Below, piece by piece: positions 1-6,344 of a stretch of 10,210 nucleotides of DNA (within the stretch, counting starts at the first letter, position 1; the number at the start of each line of letters is the position of its first letter). The notes below the pieces were generated by a model that worked only from the letters and a program-made list of their open reading frames with translations, was not told where the DNA came from and made no database searches. The translations under genes and the position numbers were made by a program. The DNA comes from an uncultured Akkermansia sp. GTDB taxonomy: Bacteria; Verrucomicrobiota; Verrucomicrobiia; Verrucomicrobiales; Akkermansiaceae. Where the stretch lies: the NCBI GenBank assembly GCA_947585525.1, contig CANPXA010000050.1:1-10210 (forward strand), read 5' to 3'.

Positions 1-430
1 GGGACGGGGCCTGGGGCAGTGGAGTAAGAGACTCCGGCAGTGCTTCCGTGGGCTTCGGAGGCAACACGTTGCGATAGAGAAAAACACGATCCCCCGCCGC
101 AACCTGCCCGGCGCGAATATCTGCCACAATCATCCCATTGCGTGGAGCGCTCGTCGTCGATACCTCCAGGTTTCCTATCCGATCCGTGGAACCATCAACA
201 GGATGCGAGATAAGAGTGGCGCCGGGCTGAGGCAACGGTCCGATGATACGCAAGAGAGCAAATTTTTGAGCCGGGTAAACCTGATGGACAGCCCCCAGAT
301 GCAGCGGAGGCGGCTCCTTTTTTTTCCCTTCTTCTTCCTTCTTCGCATCAGAGCCTCCCCACCAAGACGCGCACCCCGCTGTCAGCAAACCCAACAGCAT
401 CACACTCGCGACTCGTGCCACTCTCCACAT
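1..430 (-). CDS. Putative lipoprotein, N-terminal part (runs off the left edge)
   Basis: An open frame reads leftward from ATG at 430 to the window edge without a stop, giving 143 visible residues. Residues 1-20 form a lipoprotein signal: a short basic start (MWRVAR), a hydrophobic stretch (VMLLGLL) and a lipobox-like TAGC with Cys20 as the expected lipidated residue. A charged, low-complexity linker follows (about residues 28-42, rich in Lys/Glu then Pro). It is encoded over a run of eight A. After this comes a globular-looking segment with V-H-Q-V-Y-P, F-A-L-L-R-I and several Gly/Val-rich strands, ending in a Pro-rich stretch at the edge. An in-frame TAG twelve bases upstream of the ATG fixes this start; the Shine-Dalgarno site is weak (GAGAG at most). 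I do not recognise the family. Lipidation and envelope location are inferred from the signal; the function is unknown. The gene is divergent from the exbB operon. Confidence 0.75.
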   Translation of the reverse strand, partial: MWRVARVASVMLLGLLTAGCASWWGGSDAKKEEEGKKKEPPPLHLGAVHQVYPAQKFALLRIIGPLPQPGATLISHPVDGSTDRIGNLEVSTTSAPRNGMIVADIRAGQVAAGDRVFLYRNVLPPKPTEALPESLTPLPQAPS

Positions 431-687
431 GCTCTCAGACTACGCTTCCGCATTCTCTGCGTCAAGAAACTTATGCGGATCAACCCCACTTTTTCACATC
501 CGCCCCCTAAATTCACACGTGTCCCTGATTGTCAGCAAATCGTAATTTGTAAATTGACGCTTCGGCACCACACTTCCTCAGCGCCTTGCAGGCAAAATGC
601 TCACGTATTTTGTCCAACCGCCCTTGCCGCCCGCCACACGCGTGCGCCCTTACACGGGGCCGTCGGGCGTCTTGTAAATCGTAAATA

Positions 688-717
688 GGCAAACGCATTT
701 TTTCAAATGCGTTTGCC
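688..717. repeat. Perfect 13-bp inverted repeat (stable hairpin)
   Basis: GGCAAACGCATTT at 688-700 is followed by the 4-base spacer TTTC and then its exact reverse complement at 705-717. Read leftward, the loop is GAAA, a GNRA-type tetraloop. Neither side has a proper T-run after the stem (CCGGTGTTTC to the right, TATTTACGATTT to the left). It is therefore not a canonical intrinsic terminator, although weak terminator function is possible. It ends 18 bases before the -35 of the candidate exbB promoter. An operator or a dispersed hairpin repeat are alternatives. Confidence 0.7.
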
Positions 718-735
718 CCGGTGTTTCATATCGGC

Positions 736-764
736 TTGAAAGGAAGGGAAAAAAGGTGTAGAAT
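736..764 (+). promoter_or_regulatory. Candidate sigma70-type promoter for the exbB operon
   Basis: TTGAAA at 736-741 and TAGAAT at 759-764 are separated by exactly 17 bases; each hexamer matches the consensus at five of six positions. Transcription would start near 771. The -10 overlaps one possible ATG at 763, and the predicted leader before ATG 778 is only about seven bases. Either translation is nearly leaderless, or this match is fortuitous and the true promoter lies further upstream. Confidence 0.5.
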
Positions 765-777
765 GCGGGAGCGAGTT

Positions 778-1527
778 ATGGTGGCGAATACAATCATCTG
801 GGACAAGGTCTTGAATCTCGGGGGGATTCAAATAGTCGATTTGTTTGAGAAGGGGGGAGTGCTGATGTGGCCGCTGCTGATATTATCATTTATCGCATTG
901 ATGGTGATATTTATCTGCTTATGGCGGACACGCGAGGGAGCAGTTCTGCCGATGCGGCTGATAGCTCCGGTGGAGTCCCACATACGGCGCAAGGATTATG
1001 CCGGTCTCACGGATATGTGCGAGCAAAATGATTCGAGCTTCACGCGAACACTGGAGGTGGTGATGCTCTTTTTGCAGCGCAACCCGCGAGCAAACATTGA
1101 CGAGGTGCGAGAGGTGGCTACCGCAGAGGGATCCCGTCAGGCCAATATGCTCACGCGGCAAATAAGCTGGTTGGCGGACATAGGAGGAATAGCGCCGATG
1201 ATCGGTTTGCTGGGTACGGTGATAGGCATGATGCGAACCTTCACGGAGATGGCCGCTGGCAACTTCGAGGGGGTGAAGCAGATGCAGATGGCGAGCGGCA
1301 TATCTGAGGCGATGATCACGACGGCGGGAGGTCTGGTGCTGGCTATTCCGTGTATGCTCTTTTACGTCGTATTCCGTAACCGCGTGCAGAAGCGAATCAC
1401 CGACATGGAGGCAGCCATCACGCATGTCCTCTCGCTCATTTCCGTGCAGATGAATCGGGAGAGGCGCATGGGAGAAGCTGTGCAGCGCGGCGTTACAAAC
1501 GAAGTTCTGAGCAACGACGACGAATAA
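778..1527 (+). CDS. MotA/TolQ/ExbB-family proton channel subunit
   Basis: This 249-residue inner-membrane protein belongs to the MotA/TolQ/ExbB family. With ExbD it forms a channel that uses proton-motive force to drive envelope machinery. One hydrophobic segment lies near residues 30-49 (after the typical F-E-K-G-G-V-L-M-W-P-L-L start). A cytoplasmic region rich in charged residues follows, then two further membrane segments near 131-152 and 178-199. Family signatures are clear: I-A-P-M-I-G-L-L-G-T-V-I-G-M (138-151) and I-S-E-A-M-I-T-T-A-G-G-L-V-L-A-I-P (175-191). T147, E177 and T182 correspond to the conserved channel residues of E. coli ExbB. ATG 778 was chosen because GGGAG (767-771) sits six bases upstream. 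In-frame starts at 763 (ATG) and 721 (GTG) would add 5 or 19 residues but overlap the candidate promoter. exbD follows after 20 bases. The sequence alone does not settle whether it serves a Ton-, Tol- or other-type system. Confidence 0.9.
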   Translation: MVANTIIWDKVLNLGGIQIVDLFEKGGVLMWPLLILSFIALMVIFICLWRTREGAVLPMRLIAPVESHIRRKDYAGLTDMCEQNDSSFTRTLEVVMLFLQRNPRANIDEVREVATAEGSRQANMLTRQISWLADIGGIAPMIGLLGTVIGMMRTFTEMAAGNFEGVKQMQMASGISEAMITTAGGLVLAIPCMLFYVVFRNRVQKRITDMEAAITHVLSLISVQMNRERRMGEAVQRGVTNEVLSNDDE

Positions 1528-1547
1528 GGAGAGGTAGAGGCAGTCAA

Positions 1548-1985
1548 ATGAAACTCAACGTCAAGATACCGGAGGCGATAGGGTTCCAGCTGGCGCCTAT
1601 GCTGGATGTCGTGTTTTTGCTGTTAATCTTTTTTGTGGTGACCCAAAAGTTCATTCTCAATGAGCAGGACTTGAAAGTCAAAGTGCCCACGGCGCCGAAG
1701 ACCACGGAGGAAGCCTCGCGTGCCATCGATGAAATCATCATCAATGCCCGAGAGGAAAACGGCGAGCTGATCATCACAATTGACAGAGAAGTGTTCACGA
1801 GAGAGAAGCTGTTGGCCATGCTCCGCAGAATGATAGCGGTGAACCCAAACCAGCCCGTACGCATCCGAGGAGATGCGGAGATGCGCTGGCAAAAAGTGGC
1901 GGACGTGATTTCCACGTGCTCGCAGGCCGGCGTATGGAACGTCTCATTTTCCAAACAACTGCCCACCCAAGCAACTCCCAAGTGA
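1548..1985 (+). CDS. ExbD/TolR-family biopolymer transport protein
   Basis: This 145-residue partner of the upstream ExbB-like protein has the standard ExbD/TolR plan. It has a short cytoplasmic start, one transmembrane helix (about residues 16-33) and a periplasmic domain to the end. The helix begins with A-P-M-L-D-V-V-F-L-L-L-I-F-F, and Asp20 is at the position of the conserved proton-carrying aspartate (Asp25 in E. coli ExbD). The periplasmic part has the typical pattern: L-K-V-K-V-P, then I-T-I-D-R-E-V-F, V-R-I-R-G-D and a C-terminal helix-strand. The length is usual for the family. A purine-rich AGGAGAGG/AGAGG tract lies 7-20 bases upstream of the ATG. It lies 20 bases after exbB and 5 bases before the TPR gene, so it is very likely co-transcribed with both. 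No TonB- or TolA-like partner is encoded in the window. Confidence 0.9.
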   Translation: MKLNVKIPEAIGFQLAPMLDVVFLLLIFFVVTQKFILNEQDLKVKVPTAPKTTEEASRAIDEIIINAREENGELIITIDREVFTREKLLAMLRRMIAVNPNQPVRIRGDAEMRWQKVADVISTCSQAGVWNVSFSKQLPTQATPK

Positions 1986-1990
1986 TACCC

Positions 1991-4453
1991 ATGGAAACAA
2001 AAAGAACAGCTGAGTTGTTGGCAGCGCTTTTCTTGCTCCTCTGCCCCATCATCGCGGCACAGGATGCCAACCAACGCACGCTCGATGCAAGACCCACGGA
2101 AGACAGGCTGGCCATAGCGGAACAGCTCTATGCCCAGGCACGCACTGAAGGCGCCGACCCGGAACAAAAGAAGAATGACCTGCTCAAGGCAGCGGATCTC
2201 TTTGCCAACTACCTGACGAAATATCCGAAAGCCGCCGATAGAGACAAGGCGTTGTACCTGCAGGCGGTCTGCCTCGAAGAAGCCGGAGATCCTGCGGCCG
2301 CCAACGAAAAGCTCGGCGTCTTGGCAAACAAAATGCACGGCGAATACGCCGCCGCCGCCGCTTACAAGCTCGGTATTCAAGCGGCCGACCGTGGACTGTG
2401 GGAAAAGGCCGTCGGCTACTTCCGCCTCGTCATCCGCGAATCCAAGCGCCCCGCCCTGCAGCACGACGCCCTCTACCGCCAGGGACGTGTCCTCCTGCAA
2501 CAGGGAAAACGCCGCGAAGCTGAAAACGCTTTCCTCCGCGTCATCGGGATCAAGGATGCTCAACCCGCTATCCTGCAAGCAAGCTTGCTGGCCCTCGCGC
2601 AAATGAAGACCGAGAACGGGCAGGATTCCGAAGCTTACGAACTCTTCACCCGTCTGTTAAGCATGCCGGGTCTTGAAAAAGCCGTGCGCGGGCTGTCCAC
2701 CCTACAGGCGGCTCGTCTGGCCTCCAAGCTGGGCAAAGACCAGGAGGCTCAAATCCTCTACGACCAAGTTTCTCAGATCGATGAACTGGCCCAGTACACG
2801 GCCGAGGCTCAGCTGGAGTCTCTCGTCCGACTGTACAAACGGAAAGACTACGAAGGCATCTTCAAAAAGGTTTCTCAGAACTACCACCCCCTCAACGATC
2901 CGGAAAAAGAGGCCAAGAGGGCGCTCATTGTGGGGCAGGCGTACATGGAAATGGAACGCTATGAGCAGGCTGCCCAATGGTTCGAGATGGCGGAAAAATA
3001 CCAGCCCGGCGGCCTTCTCGGTGCCGACGCCGCCTACCGTCGCATCGTCTGCGCCCAGCACTTGCGCGAAGTCAACGTGCTGAGTTTGGCGCTGCGATTC
3101 CTCAATATGTACGCCACGCCGGATTCCCCGGCGCAGGGACAGCCGGTGTGCGACTGGGTGCGCTTCACTTACGCTGACCGTATTATGCCCGCCGATCCGG
3201 AGGAAGCCGCTCGACAATTTGACGCCCTGCGCATCGAGCAGCTGCCGACCTCGATGCGGGCGGATGCTGAGTACAAAAAGGCTTGGAGCGCCGCCCAGGG
3301 AGATACGTATGACCCCATCCCTACCCTCAACCACTTCATCTCCACCTACAAGCAGGATCCCCGCCTCCCGGAGGCGTACACTCTGCGCGGAACAGCCTAT
3401 GTCAAACAGGGCAAACCCGGAGAAGCTCTCCACGACTTTGATTACGTGATCGCCCATTTCCCGGGGTCGGACGCCGTTCCCGTGTGTTGGCAGAAAGCGG
3501 CGCAGGCGAGCACGACGGATCCCCAGCGCATGATACGCTACTATGAGGGACTGATCGCCTGCCGCGGAAGAGTGAAACCCGCCGCCCTGGCCGAAGCTCA
3601 CTACAACATAGCCAGCGCTCTCTACAAAACACGCCCGCAAGATGCCATCCCGCATTTCAAAGAGGCCGCCTCCATCAATCCGGAGCACTACGCCTCGCGT
3701 GTGGATACCGCGCTCGTGCAATGCTACTTCAAGCTGCAGGACGCCGCCAACCTGCAACAAGCCCTGGAGCACCTGAAGAAGGTCAACCAAGCTTCTTACG
3801 ACGCCCTGCCGCCCGGCATCCTGCGCTGGTGCGGTTGGATGTGCTACCAGAAGAAAGAATACAGGGCAACGGACCAATTCCTCTCGGACGCCTTGGCTCG
3901 TGAACCGAAAGAACCCTACACCGCTCCGGATGGCTCGAGAAAAGAAAGACCGCAGACAGAACCCCTCGTGTGGAAGGTGCTGGCACGCGCCAGGCTCGAG
4001 CTGCAGCAATATGCACGTGGGTATGAGGCGGCGCAACATTACGTTTCCATGGAAACGCAGCCGTACCGCAAGGCTGAAGGGATGCGGGATATGGCCATGC
4101 TTCAGCTGGGTCTGGGCAACCCCGGGGAAGCTCGCCGCACTTGTGAGGAAGCGATAGCTCTGGGGATTGACGGACCGATCAAGTCGTCGCTGTTCATCAC
4201 GCTGGGAGACACGTATTTTGCGCAGGGGAAGTACAATGAGGCCGCGAAGTTCTACGGACGGGTAGCGAATGTGGTGAGCGATGCAGAGCTCAAGCCCGTC
4301 TCAACTTACAAATTGATTGTCTCCCTGGAGAAAGCAGGCAAGAATGTTGAGGCGGAACAGTACAAAGCCTCACTTAAAAATGATTTTCCCGGCTGGACTC
4401 CGGGATATGAGGTAACCCGCCTGATCAAGGCTGCTCCCCCCACGAATCCCTAG
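1991..4453 (+). CDS. Exported large tetratricopeptide-repeat (TPR) protein
   Basis: This is an 820-residue protein with an N-terminal signal peptide (M-E-T-K-R, then a hydrophobic core at about 6-22 and a likely signal peptidase I site near A-A-Q, residue 24). The rest is almost all helical TPR-type repeats. Recognisable units lie near residues 124-148, 160-185, 311-339, 462-491, 536-564, 658-685, 697-722 and 732-760. They show the typical A/G at helix-A positions and G-K/Y-x-E-A turns (for example G-K-Y-N-E-A-A). TPR arrays bind other proteins or organise complexes; no enzymatic motif is visible. ATG 1991 is preferred because it is followed directly by the signal peptide and lies 5 bases after the exbD stop. 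An in-frame ATG at 1916 would put 25 unrelated residues before the signal and overlap exbD. There is no clear Shine-Dalgarno site, which suggests translational coupling. Position after exbBD recalls TPR proteins of Tol-type loci (CpoB/YbgF), but this protein is much larger and the role is inferred. Confidence 0.85.
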   Translation: METKRTAELLAALFLLLCPIIAAQDANQRTLDARPTEDRLAIAEQLYAQARTEGADPEQKKNDLLKAADLFANYLTKYPKAADRDKALYLQAVCLEEAGDPAAANEKLGVLANKMHGEYAAAAAYKLGIQAADRGLWEKAVGYFRLVIRESKRPALQHDALYRQGRVLLQQGKRREAENAFLRVIGIKDAQPAILQASLLALAQMKTENGQDSEAYELFTRLLSMPGLEKAVRGLSTLQAARLASKLGKDQEAQILYDQVSQIDELAQYTAEAQLESLVRLYKRKDYEGIFKKVSQNYHPLNDPEKEAKRALIVGQAYMEMERYEQAAQWFEMAEKYQPGGLLGADAAYRRIVCAQHLREVNVLSLALRFLNMYATPDSPAQGQPVCDWVRFTYADRIMPADPEEAARQFDALRIEQLPTSMRADAEYKKAWSAAQGDTYDPIPTLNHFISTYKQDPRLPEAYTLRGTAYVKQGKPGEALHDFDYVIAHFPGSDAVPVCWQKAAQASTTDPQRMIRYYEGLIACRGRVKPAALAEAHYNIASALYKTRPQDAIPHFKEAASINPEHYASRVDTALVQCYFKLQDAANLQQALEHLKKVNQASYDALPPGILRWCGWMCYQKKEYRATDQFLSDALAREPKEPYTAPDGSRKERPQTEPLVWKVLARARLELQQYARGYEAAQHYVSMETQPYRKAEGMRDMAMLQLGLGNPGEARRTCEEAIALGIDGPIKSSLFITLGDTYFAQGKYNEAAKFYGRVANVVSDAELKPVSTYKLIVSLEKAGKNVEAEQYKASLKNDFPGWTPGYEVTRLIKAAPPTNP

Positions 4454-4454
4454 G

Positions 4455-6344
4455 ATGATTTTTTCCTCCCCACAAAACAGACACAAACGCTGGTACCACT
4501 TCCTGAGCATCGGACAAAAAAAGCTATGGGCTCTGGCAGGTGTGGGAGCCGTGGTTCTTGCCATTTGTCTCACTGTGCTGATCGTGTATTCGTGGAGGGC
4601 GGCGGGGTATGACATGAAGCAGGTGGGGCAGAGCTTGCCCGGGAGTTTGCTCTACGATGAGGAAAGTCATGTGGTGGCGACTCTCACGACGCACGCCTCC
4701 ATGCCTGTGCGGCAGGATGAACTGTCACAGTGCCTCGTGCAGGCTTTCCTCGCCAGGGAAGACGACAATTTTTTTCACCACAATGGGGTGGACTACATCG
4801 CCCTGCTGCGCTCCGTTCTCAGAAACATTCTTTCCCTGCGCTACAAGCAAGGAGCCTCGACCATCACGATGCAGCTTACGCGGCACGTCTTCGAGTTGCA
4901 GGGCAAAACTCTGGATCGCAAGCTGCTTGAGATCGTGCTGGCTCAGCGCGTGGAGAACCACTACGACAAGTACGCCATCCTCTGCCAATACCTGAGCCGC
5001 ATCTACTTCGGGCAAAATTGCTACGGGATCAGAGAAGCCGCTCTCTACTACTTCGGCAAGCAGGTGAACGACCTCAGTCTGGCAGAATCAGCTCTCTTGG
5101 CCGGCATCGTGAGAGCCCCCTCCCTCTATAACCCCCAACGTAACCGAGACCTCGCCATCAAAGCCCGACGTGAAACCCTGTGTCGTATGCGCGAACTCGG
5201 CTTCATCTCCCAAGAGGATTTTGACCGCGCTGCTGCAACTCCCCTCCCCTCTTCCTTCCCGGTGCATCGACCGACCGCCGCCGAGAAAAAGCCCGAGCAA
5301 CTCGCCATCTGGGCCAACGCAGAACTCGACCAACTACCCTCGGTGCAGAGAGAGCGAGACCGCGGGCTCGCCGTGGTCAGCTTCCTCAACCTCCCCATAC
5401 AGCAGTACGCCCGACAAGCCGTCCGACGCGCTGTCCATGCCGTAGAGTCCCCCGGAGCAAGCTACCCGAACGAGTGGCTTGATCTGCCCTGCCATGACCC
5501 TCAATTTGTCAAGCTCTTTGCCTCACCGAAACGGGCAGCTACCCTGAAGAAACCCGGAGAGGCGCTTCAAAAGGGACAAGGGGTGTTACAGTGCTGCGTG
5601 CTGGTTGTGGATTCTCGCCTCAATCACCGGGGCAACATCCTGGCTCTCTCCACCGGGAGAGAAGAGACCGATCCTCGCAATCGTTGGCAGGAAACCGTAA
5701 AACCCGGCAGAGTCGCAGCCCCGCTCGTCTTTTGCTGCGCCTGCCTGCCCGGCGGCAGCGCTCACCACATCGTCGCCCACAGCGCGCGGATCACAGGCTC
5801 TCGTCTCGGTTTCGACATCGTGCACAACTTCATTGAGGGGCTGAACCTTGAGACGACTCTTCCGGACAAACAACACGCAAACGATCTCTTTGACGGCCTT
5901 TTCCCCGTGCGGAAGATTGACCTTGCGCGCGTCCTCTTCGATCTCCAAAATATGGGACAGGCTTACGGGTTGCATCTCATCTCCGGCGTGTGGAGTCACG
6001 GACAGAGGTTGCTCTACACGGCGCAGAGTGTAGGGGCGGCGGAGTACATTCGTCGGGAGGGAGCCATCGCTGTTTCCCATCTCCCGCCGTTCCGTTATCG
6101 AGAGGGGGAACCCCTTGTGCTGCATGAAGAGTTGCCGGAAGGGGGAGGTCAGTGGACGATGGTGTTCAATGACCGTGGGGTGGCCGCTTTTGTCTGGATG
6201 GGCGTAGAAACGAAGCAGGGAGAAGAAGTCCTCCTTTCCTCCGAACAAAAAAAACTCATTTCTCACGCCTCGCTGGCTCTGGCAACAGAACTGCACCAAC
6301 AGGCTCGCAAACTCCTGCGCAGCACACCTGTCAAAAAACCATGA
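4455..6344 (+). CDS. Class A PBP-like peptidoglycan glycosyltransferase with degenerate transpeptidase domain
   Basis: This 629-residue protein has one N-terminal membrane anchor (about 24-46) and a GT51 domain (about 60-260) that polymerises lipid II into glycan strands at the outer face of the inner membrane. GT51 motifs are clear: E-D-D-N-F-F-H-H-N-G (102-111, catalytic Glu102), Q-G-A-S-T-I-T-M-Q (132-140), R-K-L-L-E (155-159), I-L-C-Q-Y-L-S (175-181), Y-F-G-K (199-202). The usual I-L-E-x-Y-L-N has Cys177 for Glu and Ser181 for Asn. The C-terminal part (about 300-590) still follows the class A PBP order, including a linker resembling T-T-L-D-x-x-x-Q (S-F-L-N-L-P-I-Q) and V-L-V-V-D-x-x-x-x-x-G-N-I-L-A-L. 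However, the S-x-x-K position reads R419-V-A-A422, S-x-N reads S443-A-R445, and no K-T-G is seen. Glycosyltransferase activity looks retained and penicillin-binding activity lost. It starts one base after the TPR stop. Confidence 0.85.
   Translation: MIFSSPQNRHKRWYHFLSIGQKKLWALAGVGAVVLAICLTVLIVYSWRAAGYDMKQVGQSLPGSLLYDEESHVVATLTTHASMPVRQDELSQCLVQAFLAREDDNFFHHNGVDYIALLRSVLRNILSLRYKQGASTITMQLTRHVFELQGKTLDRKLLEIVLAQRVENHYDKYAILCQYLSRIYFGQNCYGIREAALYYFGKQVNDLSLAESALLAGIVRAPSLYNPQRNRDLAIKARRETLCRMRELGFISQEDFDRAAATPLPSSFPVHRPTAAEKKPEQLAIWANAELDQLPSVQRERDRGLAVVSFLNLPIQQYARQAVRRAVHAVESPGASYPNEWLDLPCHDPQFVKLFASPKRAATLKKPGEALQKGQGVLQCCVLVVDSRLNHRGNILALSTGREETDPRNRWQETVKPGRVAAPLVFCCACLPGGSAHHIVAHSARITGSRLGFDIVHNFIEGLNLETTLPDKQHANDLFDGLFPVRKIDLARVLFDLQNMGQAYGLHLISGVWSHGQRLLYTAQSVGAAEYIRREGAIAVSHLPPFRYREGEPLVLHEELPEGGGQWTMVFNDRGVAAFVWMGVETKQGEEVLLSSEQKKLISHASLALATELHQQARKLLRSTPVKKP

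Larger units (their letters stand above)
431..777. other. Divergent intergenic region with hairpins and repeated words
   Basis: These 347 bases separate the leftward lipoprotein gene from the rightward exbB operon. I see no convincing gene on either strand. Contents: a perfect inverted repeat at 688-717; a weaker GC-rich hairpin at 644-649/665-670 with a short inner stem; the word AAATCGTAA at 537-545 and 676-684; the word TTGTAAAT at 547-554 and 672-679; palindromes ACACGTGT (515-522) and CACGCGTG (637-644); and a sigma70-like promoter at 736-764. A weak leftward promoter for the lipoprotein could be TTGACG (465 to 460) with TAGTCT (442 to 437) at 17-base spacing. That -10 is poor and would leave an almost leaderless message. 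Confidence 0.6.

Noticed and set aside
203..688. 161-codon plus-strand frame covering the lipoprotein start and the intergenic region
   Set aside because: It is antisense to the lipoprotein signal peptide, is Arg/His/Cys-rich and has no start context. The minus-strand reading is far more protein-like.
688..717. Rho-independent terminator
   Set aside because: The stem is perfect but lacks a T-run on either side, and no gene ends next to it, so I report it as an inverted repeat only.
1916..1990. Upstream in-frame start for the TPR gene
   Set aside because: It would overlap exbD by 70 bases and bury the signal peptide 25 residues inside the protein.
1544..2602. 352-codon open frame on the minus strand
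   Set aside because: It is antisense to exbD and the TPR gene, both of which have clear family or repeat signatures. The minus-strand translation has no recognisable motifs.
2702..4039. 445-codon open frame on the minus strand
   Set aside because: It lies wholly opposite the TPR gene, whose repeats continue through it. Long antisense frames are common in GC-rich coding sequence.
5586..6299. 237-codon minus-strand frame opposite the PBP-like C-terminal domain
   Set aside because: I considered whether the degenerate plus-strand domain was itself a shadow of this gene. The plus-strand frame is continuous with the GT51 domain and keeps PBP-like order, and the minus-strand product shows no family features.
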